The position numbers were made by a program, and so were the translations under genes. DNA of 64,000 nt from Phytomonospora sp040655735 (lineage in GTDB: Bacteria > Actinomycetota > Actinomycetes > Mycobacteriales > Micromonosporaceae): contig NZ_JBFAKK010000016.1 of the NCBI RefSeq assembly GCF_040655735.1, forward strand, positions 114,209 through 178,208, given 5' to 3'. This document shows positions 26,106 through 34,945 of this stretch, in pieces (the first letter of the stretch is position 1; every line of letters begins with the position of its first letter). Below the pieces are notes generated by a model that saw only the letters and a program-made list of their open reading frames with translations, ran no database searches and was not told the origin of the DNA.

Positions 26106-26819
26106 ATGAACCAACAGACTTCGTCCACGACGACCGGGACCCCGCGCCGCGGGCGAATCCGGGTCGCCGCCGGCCTGGTGCTGAGTGCCGGCCTGCTGCT
26201 GTCCGCCGCCGCTTGCGGGGACAAGGGAGACACCGGGAGCGGCGGTGACGACCCGGCGACCATCGCGGAGGCCGAGATCGCCGTCATGAAGGTCTGTGAA
26301 CAGGTGAACCTCGATCCGTTGACGGCCAAGGTCGGCGGAGAGTTCGAAACCGGCCCCGAGGACGTCGGCAAGGGCGCGGGCGCCGACGCCGGCGGGCCCC
26401 AGTGCACCGGGCAGATCACGCTGCCCGAACTTCGCGTCAACGCCAACTCCGAGCCCTCGGAGATGACCAACGCGAACCTGAACGTCGCGGTGATCCCCTA
26501 CTCCAGCAACGACGGGGCCGCCGCCGAGTTCGACAAGCGCACCACCGAGGTCACGGGCCTGACGCCCGAAGGCCAGGCTGTGACCGATCTGAGCGGGTCG
26601 TGGACGAAGGGGAAGGTGATCAGCGGGGACGGCACCAGCACCTCGCAGGTCTACGCCCTCGTCCAGCAGGACAGCTACCTGCTCAAGATCCAGCTCAGCT
26701 ACCCCAGTGACGCGGAGTACGAAGACAAGTACCCGTTCACCACGGCGGACCTCGCGGCGGTGTTCCAGGAGATCATGACGCCCTTCCATGCCGCGGTCAC
26801 GGCCAAGGTCGGGGGCTAA
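26106..26819 (+). CDS. Lipoprotein with DUF3558-like domain
   Basis: A 237-residue protein with a twin-basic signal region and the lipobox LSAAAC (lipidated C37), so anchored on the outer face of the membrane. The mature domain has two cysteines (KVCEQVNL and GPQCTGQI) spaced as in the four TM proteins at 51401-55706, suggesting the DUF3558-like fold, a group of actinobacterial secreted proteins of unknown role. It is 44 bases upstream of the small ESX partner gene and in the same direction, so it may assist the secreted pair outside the cell (inference). Confidence 0.78.
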   Translation: MNQQTSSTTTGTPRRGRIRVAAGLVLSAGLLLSAAACGDKGDTGSGGDDPATIAEAEIAVMKVCEQVNLDPLTAKVGGEFETGPEDVGKGAGADAGGPQCTGQITLPELRVNANSEPSEMTNANLNVAVIPYSSNDGAAAEFDKRTTEVTGLTPEGQAVTDLSGSWTKGKVISGDGTSTSQVYALVQQDSYLLKIQLSYPSDAEYEDKYPFTTADLAAVFQEIMTPFHAAVTAKVGG

Positions 26820-26863
26820 GCAGTGCAACTCATTGAGACGGATACGCAGGGAGGGTCCGGAAA

Positions 26864-27160
26864 ATGACCGGGATCCAGTTTAGTGACGAGGCGCTTTCGG
26901 CGTTTCAGACCACGGTGCGCCAGCAGCTCGACCTCGTCGAGGACACGATCATCGCGAAGCTGAAGGGCGACCTGGCCCTCGAACCCGCGTTCGGCAAGTT
27001 CCCGCAGGCCGTCCAGGCCGCCGAGAAGTACAAGACCAACTTCGGCTCGGCGTGGACCGACGTCCAGGGGCTGCGCAACGCGCTCAAGGCGATCGACGAG
27101 GCCTGCACCCAGACTTTGAAGAACTACGGCAAGACCGAGGAAGACAACACCGCCAAGTAG
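26864..27160 (+). CDS. Small ESX partner protein with YxxxE signal
   Basis: A 98-residue helical protein with Y88-G-K-T-E92 near its C-terminus. It has no WXG; the only tryptophan (GSAWTDVQ) lies in the second helix. The ribosome site GGGAGGGTCCGGAAA is strong. It lies 57 bases before the Gly-rich 589-residue gene and is likely its partner, matching the pair at 14553/13271. Confidence 0.75.
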   Translation: MTGIQFSDEALSAFQTTVRQQLDLVEDTIIAKLKGDLALEPAFGKFPQAVQAAEKYKTNFGSAWTDVQGLRNALKAIDEACTQTLKNYGKTEEDNTAK

Positions 27161-27217
27161 GGGGCGAATCCTCGGTAGGGGAGCGCCGTGACGGACAGAC
27201 GAGAGTAGTGAGAAGAG

Positions 27218-28987
27218 ATGACTACCACCCCAGGGGCTGAGGAGATCGAGGCCGCGCCCGAGGTCACCAAGCTCAACATTTCCACCGCCGGCGGGTCCGG
27301 TGGCAGTGAGAGCCTCGGCGTTCGCCAGGAGAAGTGCACCAAGAACGGTTGCACGCTGGAAGCCTTCCAGACCGACCAGCGCGCGTGGGAAGAGCTGTGG
27401 GCCGGGCGCCACGACGAGTCGCCGAACCCGTCGCCGCCCGACCAGTCGAAGGAGACCTCGCCCAAGCCGGCCGACTACGAGGCCGCGATGAACGCGATCC
27501 GTCCCGCCGGCTCGGAGAAGCACGCGCTGTCCACCATCAAGGAACACTGGGTGACCGGTGTCCAGGGTCCCCTCAACGACGTCTGGACCGCGCTCGACGG
27601 CGCCTTCCAGAAGCTTGAGCCGGAGTGGAAGGGCAAGGACTTCGACGAGTTCGCCAAGCGCGTCACGGCGACGATGGACTTCGTCGACGAGATCCTGGTC
27701 GACGTCTGCGGCGAGCCCAAGGGCAAGAACGTCAAGGGCGACTCCAAAGAGAACATCGTTCGCGGTCTGACCGACATGGCCCAGACGCTTCAGACGAAGC
27801 AGTCGAGCTGCCCCTTCCCTGCGGCGAAGGTCTGGTCCTACGAGGAGACCGACGGCACCAACGAGGACCGGGTGCACATCCGCCCGCCGTGGACGCCCGG
27901 CGACTGCAAGGACATGTCGCTGGAGGACGCCGCGAAGGTCCTCGTCAACGGCATGGAGAACGCCGGCACCGAGTTCCGCGGTCTTGAGACGCAGTGGGCC
28001 AACCACTTCAAGCAGACCGACTGCAACATCGGCGACCACACGTCCTTCTGGATGGGCGACGAGGACATCAAGGCCCAGGACACCAGCTGCAAGACCCTCC
28101 CGCCGGAGGAGCAGCGCAGCCAGGCCGATGCCAACAAGATCGCCAACCAGTACGTCAGCAACATGGCGCGCGGCATGAAGGACGAGGTCCTCGAAGACTA
28201 CGAGGGCAAGTACAAAGAGGTCTACGACGACATCATCGAGCGTCGTGACGGTGCCAACACCACCTACACCGAGCAGCACCCGCAGCTCGACCCGAACAAG
28301 CCGCCGCCCCCGAACACGCCCGGCCAGGACGGCGGCAGCTCGCCGACGCCGAGCCTCGGGAGCCCTCCGGGATCCTCCGCGATCCCGCCCGGCGGTCTGC
28401 CGGACAGCCCGAAGATCGACCCGCCCCCCAGCTACACCCCGCCCCCGACCGACACCGACATTCCGGGCTACGACCCGGACACGCCCCCCACGCCCGACAT
28501 CACCAACCCCACCGACCCCTCCGACATCGACACGCCCGACTACGGCGGTCTGGAGAGCGGTGGCGGCGGCTTCACCGGCGGTGGCGGTGGCTTCGGCGGC
28601 GGCGGTGGCGGCATCGGTAACCCCGGCGGCATCGGAGCCGGTGGCTTCGGTGGCGGCGGTGCCGGTGCGGGTGCCGGAAGCCTCACCGGCCCCGGTGGCA
28701 TGGGCATGATGGGTGCCGGAGCCGGAGCGGGCGCCGGTAAGGGCGCCGGTGCGGGCAAGGGCGCCGGTCGCGGCGGTATGGGCATGATGGGCGGTGCCGG
28801 CGGAGCCGCCGGTGGCGGCCGTGGAGCCGGTGCCGGCAAGGGCGCCGGTGGCGCGGGCATGATGGGCGCCGGCGGTCGCGGCGGAGCCCACGGCAACGAG
28901 AACGAAGAGCACGGCACCTGGCTCACCGAGGACGACGACGTCTGGGGCACCGACGGCGACGACTCGCCGCCGTCGCTGCTGAGGTAG
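27218..28987 (+). CDS. Large ESX substrate with WXG, Gly-rich tail and WLTEDD motif
   Basis: A 589-residue protein. N-terminal helical part with W137-K-G (EWKGKDFDEF), a middle region with several cysteines (about 165-300), a Pro-rich linker (about 360-440), a long Gly/Ala/Met-rich region (about 445-560) and the end GTWLTEDDDVWGTDGDD. The WXG and the short partner upstream argue for ESX export. The Gly-rich tail is disordered and resembles cell-surface PPE-like proteins. The terminal motif is shared with the protein at 13271, though the N-terminal halves differ. A strong terminator follows. Confidence 0.8.
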   Translation: MTTTPGAEEIEAAPEVTKLNISTAGGSGGSESLGVRQEKCTKNGCTLEAFQTDQRAWEELWAGRHDESPNPSPPDQSKETSPKPADYEAAMNAIRPAGSEKHALSTIKEHWVTGVQGPLNDVWTALDGAFQKLEPEWKGKDFDEFAKRVTATMDFVDEILVDVCGEPKGKNVKGDSKENIVRGLTDMAQTLQTKQSSCPFPAAKVWSYEETDGTNEDRVHIRPPWTPGDCKDMSLEDAAKVLVNGMENAGTEFRGLETQWANHFKQTDCNIGDHTSFWMGDEDIKAQDTSCKTLPPEEQRSQADANKIANQYVSNMARGMKDEVLEDYEGKYKEVYDDIIERRDGANTTYTEQHPQLDPNKPPPPNTPGQDGGSSPTPSLGSPPGSSAIPPGGLPDSPKIDPPPSYTPPPTDTDIPGYDPDTPPTPDITNPTDPSDIDTPDYGGLESGGGGFTGGGGGFGGGGGGIGNPGGIGAGGFGGGGAGAGAGSLTGPGGMGMMGAGAGAGAGKGAGAGKGAGRGGMGMMGGAGGAAGGGRGAGAGKGAGGAGMMGAGGRGGAHGNENEEHGTWLTEDDDVWGTDGDDSPPSLLR

Positions 28988-29054
28988 CGGCTCGGGCTGG
29001 TTCGAGTCGGGCTGAGCTCGGCTCGGACGTGAGCCCGAGGGTGAGACGACCAGG

Positions 29055-29090
29055 CCGGTGGCCCGGAACCGAAGGGTTCCGGGCCACCGG
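29055..29090 (+). terminator. Intrinsic terminator after Gly-rich substrate gene
   Basis: A perfect 16-bp stem (CCGGTGGCCCGGAACC / GGTTCCGGGCCACCGG) with a GAAG tetraloop and TTTTT. This is the textbook terminator of the window. Confidence 0.95.
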
Positions 29091-29989
29091 TTTTTGGTGG
29101 GGGGCGTGGGGCGGACGCGGGCGGTGCCGGGCCGTGTGTGACGCCGGGCCGTGCGGGGCGACTTGTGGCGAAGAGCCTCCATCCGGCCGCCTCTCCGGCG
29201 ACTCGCTCGCGGAGTGCTGGCCGTTCGTGGTCGCGTGTGCGGTTCGCGGCGGCTCGCGCCCACGCCACCGGGATTCGTTCTGTGCCGCCGGACCATGTCC
29301 CGCCGACCGCTCTGGCTGGCCATGCGTCCGCGACTCGCGCGGCTCTGGTCGCCGAGGGCGAACCGCGTTGCCCCGCCACCGCACTTCGAAGCCCAGCTTT
29401 GGCCCACCGCCACCGCCACCGGCCGCCGGTGCTGCCAATGCCACCGCCCACTGCCCGTGTCCCCGCCGCCTCCTCGCCCTCTTGTCCTCCCGGCCCTGGA
29501 CGCTGCCCGAAGGCTGCGATTCCATTGCCCGCTCGGCGCGTGACCGTCGAAGAGTCGCGCGGCACCCTGAAGGATTCGGCTCTCCGGACACCAGTCGATG
29601 CCGGTCAACCCCGGCTCGATCCCCGCCATAGCCCGGCTTCGCCTCCAGATGGCGTAGGCCAGCCGATCTAAGCCTTGTGAGAGCCCGCAGGAGCGTCGAA
29701 AACTACCATCGGCGGGGCCAAGGTAGGGCGGTTGACGCCACAGCGCCAGCCGGCTCGACCAGCGACGGGCGGGTGAACCCGGACGATGCGCCACAGCCGC
29801 CACGCTGAGCCGCGAACTCGCCAGGGCTCCGGACACCACCGGAAAACGGGCACCGGGACTCGGGGACACGCTCTGCTCACGTCGGTTCCCATCTTCGCCG
29901 CACGGCGTCTTCACCGCGCCCTCCCCGGCGCCGGCGATCCGGGGCGTCGGCAGCCGGCACCCGGACCGCCGGACCCGGCGTTTTCGGTA

Positions 29990-30150
29990 TCGGCGGTGCG
30001 GGGCGAGTACCGCGTCAGGCCGTGCCGCATCCTGCGCGATCGGCCCGTCTCGGACTCACTGCCCAGCCGTCCCAGCCGCACTGGGCTACTACGCTGCCGA
30101 CTGGCGTTTCGTCCGCTGAGGTAGGCGCATTCCGCGCTCCCGTCGCCAAG
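29990..30150. repeat. Imperfect direct repeat, copy A
   Basis: About 160 bases, aligned by eye with copy B at an offset near 215. Shared blocks include GAGTACCGCGTC (30005), GCCCGTCTCGG-CTCAC, CTACGCTGCC and CGTCCGC. Many substitutions and small gaps. Non-coding as far as can be seen. Confidence 0.6.
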
Positions 30151-30197
30151 CCGCCGCCGCCGCGCCCTCAGGGTGCGTGCCGCCGCTCCCTGCGCTG

Positions 30198-30363
30198 TCA
30201 GCGTCGGCAGTGGCTGCGTGAGTACCGCGTCGTGCCGCACTGGATCCCGCGCGTTCGGGCCGTCTCGGGCTCACCACGCTGCCCCAGCACCGCCGAGCTC
30301 CTACGCTGCCCACCGGTGTTGTCGTCCGCCCAGGCCGGCCACCCGCGCGCTTCCGGAGCCAAG
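30198..30363. repeat. Imperfect direct repeat, copy B
   Basis: The second copy, with GAGTACCGCGTC at 30220 and the same block order as copy A, ending in GCCAAG. Between the copies is a 47-base spacer rich in CCG. It may be an intergenic repeat family or the remnant of a duplicated gene fragment. Confidence 0.6.
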
Positions 30364-30501
30364 TCGTGGAGTCGCACAGCCGCTTCTGCCTTCACCCCAG
30401 CCGCACCGAGACGCCCCGCCCAGCCCACGTTCCACGCCACTAAGCCGAGCCAACGCCCCACACCCTCCCCACGCCGCCCCGTAAGCAGCGAACGTGCCCC
30501 T

Positions 30502-31692
30502 TTAAACCGCTGCCTTCCCCCGCCCGCGCACGTGCCGGCGCACGCTGATCGCCACCAGGATGATGATCGTCAGCGACACCGCCCCGACCGCCGACAGCGC
30601 CGCCGCCGTCTTCAACCCCGCGAGGGGGTCGATGGGCCCGTTGGGCTGCCCGATCGTCTGCGTCACCATCGGCTGCGCGGCGGCGGGCGTCTTCCCGTCC
30701 AGCGAGGCGACGGCCTGGTACGGGTTGACCACGCCGTAGCCGAGCTCGCGGCTCCAGCCGCCGGGGGGAGCGTCGGCGGTCGAGATCAACCGCTCGATCA
30801 CCTGGGGCGCGGTGAGGTCCTTGTAGTACGCGCGCACGAGGGCCGCGGTTCCCGCGACGAAGGGCGCGGCGAAGCTGGTGCCGCCGACGGAGTTCACGCC
30901 GTAACCGCCGCCTCGGGGCGCCGGGCCGGTGATGAACACGGCGGGCGCGGCGAGGTCGACGAAGTCGGCGGAGTTGGCGATCGCGGCGTGCGCGCCGGTC
31001 TGGTCGATCCCGCCGACACCGAGGACGCCGTCGTACTTGGCCGGGTAGACGGGGTCGCCGGCCTGGAGGCCGTCCTGGCTGAGGTTGCCGGCGGCGGCGA
31101 CCACGACGATGTCGGCGTCGATGGCGGCCTGGACCGCCGAGTGCAGCTCTTCGGTGTCCATCGTCCGCAGCGACAGGTTGATCACGTCGACGTCCTGCTG
31201 AATGGCGTATCGGATCGCGTCGGCGGTGCGGCCGGGGATCTCCTCGTCGCCCTTGGCCTTCTCGTCGTCGATGATCACGCGGATCGGCAGGATCCTCGCC
31301 TCGGGTGCGACCCCGTAGAACTGGGCGCCCTCGATCGGCTTGGCGGCGATGATCCCGGCGACGAGGGTGCCGTGGTCGGCCATGTCGCAGGTCTCGTCGG
31401 TGCCCACGAGGTCCTTGCCCGACAGCACCTGCCCCTCAAGGGCCGGGTGCTCGTCGGAGACCCCGGAGTCGATGACCGCGACGGTCTGCCCCTGCCCCTT
31501 GCTCAGCGGCCACGCGGCCTCGGGCCGCAGCCGCTGGAGTTCCCACTGCTTGTCGACCGACGGCAGGTCGACGGGCGTGCCGCACTCGGAGGCGGAGGCG
31601 GTGGCGGGGAAGGCCACCACGCTGCCGACGGCGATGAGCGACACGGCGAGGAACGCGGTGGCACGGCGCTTGATTCGAGGCTTCGGCGACAC
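30502..31692 (-). CDS. mycP: Mycosin 3, subtilisin-like protease MycP
   Basis: A 396-residue mycosin with signal peptide (about 1-35), D75 (VIDSGVSDEHPA), H107 (DHGTLVAG), N203, S273 (GGTSFAAP) and a C-terminal TM helix (about 362-385). C37 and C102 fit the mycosin disulfide. It resembles mycosin 1 most closely, for example FAAPFVAGTAAL and GGGYG before the serine motif. It starts at GTG, 48 bases after the next mycosin in the same direction, forming a tandem pair at the end of the system C run. Confidence 0.95.
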   Translation of the reverse strand: MSPKPRIKRRATAFLAVSLIAVGSVVAFPATASASECGTPVDLPSVDKQWELQRLRPEAAWPLSKGQGQTVAVIDSGVSDEHPALEGQVLSGKDLVGTDETCDMADHGTLVAGIIAAKPIEGAQFYGVAPEARILPIRVIIDDEKAKGDEEIPGRTADAIRYAIQQDVDVINLSLRTMDTEELHSAVQAAIDADIVVVAAAGNLSQDGLQAGDPVYPAKYDGVLGVGGIDQTGAHAAIANSADFVDLAAPAVFITGPAPRGGGYGVNSVGGTSFAAPFVAGTAALVRAYYKDLTAPQVIERLISTADAPPGGWSRELGYGVVNPYQAVASLDGKTPAAAQPMVTQTIGQPNGPIDPLAGLKTAAALSAVGAVSLTIIILVAISVRRHVRGRGKAAV

Positions 31693-31740
31693 ACCGACAC
31701 CCTATCGCGCCGTGTCATCCCGCCCGGCGGGCGCGAATCG

Positions 31741-33042
31741 TCACAGCTTCAGGTTGCGCAGCAAGGCGATCGGGGCATCGTCGTCCCCTTCGTCGGATTC
31801 ATCCGGTACCGCACGCCGTCCCGGATGCCAGCCCCGCCGACGGCCCCGGCGCAGCGCTCCCATGACCGTCAGGACGAGCACGGTCGCGGCGGCCAGTCCG
31901 GTGCCGATCCACATCGCGCGGTCGGTCATGACCTCCCGCTCGTGCGCGGCGGCCAGCTCGGCGGGGTCGACGGGCGCGATGCTCATCGGCGCCATCTCGG
32001 CGGGCGCGGGGTCCTGGGGCATCTCGTCGGTGACGGCGCGGTAGGGGTCGACGATCCCGGCGCCGTAGGCGAGGCTGTTCATCCCGCCCGGCGCCGGCGA
32101 CGCGGTCGCCATGATGCGGCGGGCGACCTCGGGGCCCTTGCGGCGCAGTTCGGGGTGCGCCTCGATGACCAGCGCGGCGGTCGCCGAGACGAACGCCGCC
32201 GACAGGCTGGTGCCGCTGCTGGTGTTGTACTTCCCGTCGGGGGTGGCGAAACTGACGTTCTCGCCGGGGGCGACGAGGTCGATCCAGTCCCCGATCTCGG
32301 AGGTCGACGCGCGCACGCCCTCCTCGGTGATGGACCCGACGCCGATCACGCCGTCGTAGCCGACGGGGTAGCTGACGGTGTCCCTGCCGGTCTTGGCGTA
32401 GACCTCTTCGGAGTGGCCGTTGCCGCCGGAGGCGACCAGCACGACGCCCTTGGCGGCGGCCGCGGCGATCGCGCTCTCGATCACCGGGTGGTTCTCGTCG
32501 AACTTCAACGACATGTTCACCACGTCGGCGCGGCCCTCGTCGACGGCCCATGTGAGGGCGGCGGCGAAACCGGCGGGGTCGACGCGGTCGTCGCTGGTGT
32601 TCTCGCCTTCCGACCCGCCCTGGGCGGGATCGCCCTCGCTGATCTTCACCGGCAGGATCGACGCACCCGGTGCCAGGCCGCGAAAGCCGGTGTTGGGCGA
32701 GTCGCCCTGCCCGACGATGAGACTCGCGACGCCCGTGCCGTGCCCGGCGCAGTCGGCGTCGCCGCGCCCTTTCCCGCGTCCTTTGACGAAGTCGGTGCCC
32801 GGGAGCACGTGCCCTTTGAGCTGGACGTGGCCGGCCGCGGCGCCGGTGTCGAGGGTGGCGATGACGACGCCGGCTCCGGTGGCGAAGGGCGCCACCTTCT
32901 CCGGCGGGACCATCTTCTGCGCCCACGGGACCGTCTTCAGCTCGGTGCCCTCGGCGCAGTCGGCGGCGAACGCCGGCTGTCCACTCAGGACGGTGAGGCC
33001 GGTGAGCAGCGCCGCGGCGGTCAGAAGTCGGGACAGGCGCAT
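31741..33042 (-). CDS. mycP: Mycosin 4, subtilisin-like protease MycP
   Basis: A 433-residue mycosin: signal peptide about 1-27, D65 (TLDTGAAAGH), H101 (GHGTGVAS), N208 (SGGNGHS), S279 (SSGTSLSAAF), TM helix about 378-398, and a 35-residue acidic cytoplasmic tail. C29 and C98 match the disulfide pair. The loop after the histidine, which holds the GDSPNTGFRG region, is longer than in mycosin 3. It lies directly between eccB and mycosin 3, so a single transcript would encode two different mycosins. Confidence 0.95.
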   Translation of the reverse strand: MRLSRLLTAAALLTGLTVLSGQPAFAADCAEGTELKTVPWAQKMVPPEKVAPFATGAGVVIATLDTGAAAGHVQLKGHVLPGTDFVKGRGKGRGDADCAGHGTGVASLIVGQGDSPNTGFRGLAPGASILPVKISEGDPAQGGSEGENTSDDRVDPAGFAAALTWAVDEGRADVVNMSLKFDENHPVIESAIAAAAAKGVVLVASGGNGHSEEVYAKTGRDTVSYPVGYDGVIGVGSITEEGVRASTSEIGDWIDLVAPGENVSFATPDGKYNTSSGTSLSAAFVSATAALVIEAHPELRRKGPEVARRIMATASPAPGGMNSLAYGAGIVDPYRAVTDEMPQDPAPAEMAPMSIAPVDPAELAAAHEREVMTDRAMWIGTGLAAATVLVLTVMGALRRGRRRGWHPGRRAVPDESDEGDDDAPIALLRNLKL

Positions 33043-33052
33043 CGCGGAACCC

Positions 33053-34459
33053 CTACTGGCTCTTGATGGCGTTCTGCTTGGCCGCGACCGGATCCAGGTC
33101 GGGTCCGACCGGCAGTCGCGAGGTCAGCAGCGACGGCAGCTTGATGATGTCGGAGTCCTGATACCCGAAGGCGTTGATCAGGCTCCGCGACGTGAAGGGG
33201 TAGAACACGCCCCAGTCGTTGACGAAACCGACCGTGCCGCTGCCTTCGGTGCCCGTCATCGACTCCACCAGGGCGGCGTGCCCGGGCGCGATGATGACCT
33301 CGTCGACGAGGTCGGCGCCGGTGGCCGTCGAGGTGTCGGAGGTCTTCATGCCGCCCGACTCGGGGACCGTGGCGTCGATCAGGACCCGCGGCGCGTCGCT
33401 CTGGTTGGCGAAGGTCGCGCACGTCGACCCGTTCGGCGCGAGCGGCAGGATCGTCGGCACCGCCGACATCACCGGCGCTCCGGGCTCGGACTGCTCGAAC
33501 AGAGGCGTCGCCGAGGCGGTCCCGATGCTGGCCGGGCTGGGCACCTCGGTCACCGAGGAATCCTTGGTCACCGACTGGATCAGCACCGCCTGGAGCCGGG
33601 TCACCTCGGTCCAGCCGTCCTTGAGCGCGACGAAGCGGCGGCCGCTGGGCTCGCCGAAGATCTTGCCGACCTTCGTGCCCGAGATCGCGCTGTCGGCACC
33701 GATGTCGGGGACGCTGGGGAGCGTGATGGGCTGGCCGAGCGGCAGCGAGTTGAGGAACGCCGCCTCGGTCGTGAGGGAGCGCGACTGGTCGGTGTCGCTG
33801 CCGCCGATCGCGATGACCAGCGACGGATCGGCGATCGGGAAGCGGTGCTGGTTGGCGATGAGGAAACGCTCGTCGGGCTCCTCGCCCTTGTCCAGGACGG
33901 CGATGACGCCCTCGTCGGGTCCGAGTTCGTGGCCCTGCGCGGGTTGTGCGCCGACGAAGAGGACCGAGTTGATCTCCTCGGCGTTGGTCGCCGACTTGCC
34001 CGGCCGTGCGCACAGCGCCCAGTCGCCGTCGAGGAGGCGGCCGCGGTCGGGGATCGAGTCGGGGGCGTTGGGGATGCCGACCGGCGCGCCCCGCGGAAGC
34101 TCGGCGAGCGAGCTGCGCGAGCGCGACATCGTGTTGGTGCTGTTGACGATCAGCGCGCCGGAGGCGAAGTTGATGACCGGGTGCAGGGTCCCGTCGATGT
34201 AGACGAAACGGCTGCCGGTCTCCTTTTCGAGGATGATCGCGTTGCCCTCGGCGATGTCGTTGTTCACGCCGTCGGCGATGAAGCCGATGATGCCGGTGAC
34301 GGCGAGGGCCAGCACGGCGACCATGACGCTGGCGAAGACCGCGCCGCCGGCGCGCCGAAACGGCGACTGGTCGGGATCGGTCTTGCGGAACACGAGTGCC
34401 GAGACGACGCGCTGGACCATGAACTGGTAGCTGTGCAGCTGATCGCGCCTGCTGGCCAT
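33053..34459 (-). CDS. eccB: EccB, type VII secretion core protein (system C)
   Basis: A 468-residue EccB beginning MASRRDQLHSYQFMVQRVVS, with a single TM helix (about 40-62) and an extracytoplasmic domain with repeated Gly/Pro strands. The start motif, topology and length agree with the other EccB at 15086. It is only 10 bases upstream of mycosin 4, so the two should be co-transcribed. Two hairpins separate it from the esx pair upstream. Confidence 0.95.
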   Translation of the reverse strand: MASRRDQLHSYQFMVQRVVSALVFRKTDPDQSPFRRAGGAVFASVMVAVLALAVTGIIGFIADGVNNDIAEGNAIILEKETGSRFVYIDGTLHPVINFASGALIVNSTNTMSRSRSSLAELPRGAPVGIPNAPDSIPDRGRLLDGDWALCARPGKSATNAEEINSVLFVGAQPAQGHELGPDEGVIAVLDKGEEPDERFLIANQHRFPIADPSLVIAIGGSDTDQSRSLTTEAAFLNSLPLGQPITLPSVPDIGADSAISGTKVGKIFGEPSGRRFVALKDGWTEVTRLQAVLIQSVTKDSSVTEVPSPASIGTASATPLFEQSEPGAPVMSAVPTILPLAPNGSTCATFANQSDAPRVLIDATVPESGGMKTSDTSTATGADLVDEVIIAPGHAALVESMTGTEGSGTVGFVNDWGVFYPFTSRSLINAFGYQDSDIIKLPSLLTSRLPVGPDLDPVAAKQNAIKSQ

Positions 34460-34510
34460 CGGTCCTCCACGCTGGGGGCTTCGTGTCGACTACACATTAG
34501 GGCCTGTGCG

Positions 34511-34602
34511 GTGCGCGCGGACAGTCCGTCCGCGCGCACGAAAGTGGCGCCCGTCTGTGGAAAATCACCTTGGGGAGGCATCAGCACCAAGACGGGCGCC
34601 AC
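34511..34602 (-). terminator. Two hairpins between the esx pair and eccB
   Basis: 34511-34539 is a perfect 12-bp stem (GTGCGCGCGGAC / GTCCGCGCGCAC) with a 5-base loop. 34544-34602 is a perfect 13-bp stem (GTGGCGCCCGTCT / AGACGGGCGCCAC) with an unusually long 33-base loop. Transcription runs right to left, so the long-loop hairpin comes first. They probably limit read-through from the esx genes into eccB. Confidence 0.65.
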
Positions 34603-34633
34603 GTTCTTCGCCGGGGGTGAGCCCGAGCGTCCG

Positions 34634-34930
34634 TTATCGCTGGAAGTAAGTAGCGGCCCGCTTGTCGGTGCCGGCCATGTTCTCGGACGAGGTCGTGAGT
34701 GCGGTCTGCACCCGTCCGAGAATGTCGCGGATGGCGTTGGCGGCGTCGCGCCACTGCTGCCGGCGCTGAAGGTACGAGGTGAGTGCGTCGCCCTGCCAGG
34801 TCTCTTCGATGGGCTTGAAACCGGCTTCGACGTCTGCCAGCTGCTGGTTGAGCTTTCCGACAGCGGTGCCGATGGCGCCGGCACCGTCGGCGATGACGCC
34901 GTGGTTGTAGACGAGCGGTTTGTCGGTCAT
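34634..34930 (-). CDS. WXG100 family protein (system C)
   Basis: A 98-residue WXG100 protein with W45-Q-G (EETWQGDALTSY) between two amphipathic helices. The C-terminus (DKRAATYFQR) has no YxxxD/E. It lies 15 bases after the other small gene and starts at ATG with GAGAGGAACAGCA upstream. A dimer with that neighbour is expected; how it is recognised by EccC without the usual signal is unclear. Confidence 0.9.
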   Translation of the reverse strand: MTDKPLVYNHGVIADGAGAIGTAVGKLNQQLADVEAGFKPIEETWQGDALTSYLQRRQQWRDAANAIRDILGRVQTALTTSSENMAGTDKRAATYFQR

Positions 34931-34945
34931 TGCTGTTCCTCTCCT

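Larger units (their letters stand above)
28988..30501. other. Gene-free 1.5-kb stretch
   Basis: Between the Gly-rich substrate gene and the third mycosin. It contains the terminator at 29055-29090 and two long imperfect direct repeats (29990-30150 and 30198-30363). Open frames on both strands are Arg/Pro/Ala-rich, lack ribosome sites and overlap one another, so I call none of them. No tRNA or known RNA was seen. Confidence 0.65.

Noticed and set aside
29029..29631. A 200-codon plus-strand frame after the terminator at 29055
   Set aside because: It begins inside the terminator region, has no ribosome site and is overlapped by several equally long frames.
30022..33066. A long plus-strand open frame across the repeats and two mycosin genes
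   Set aside because: It crosses a non-coding gap and runs antisense to two clear proteases; composition is Arg/Pro/Gly noise.
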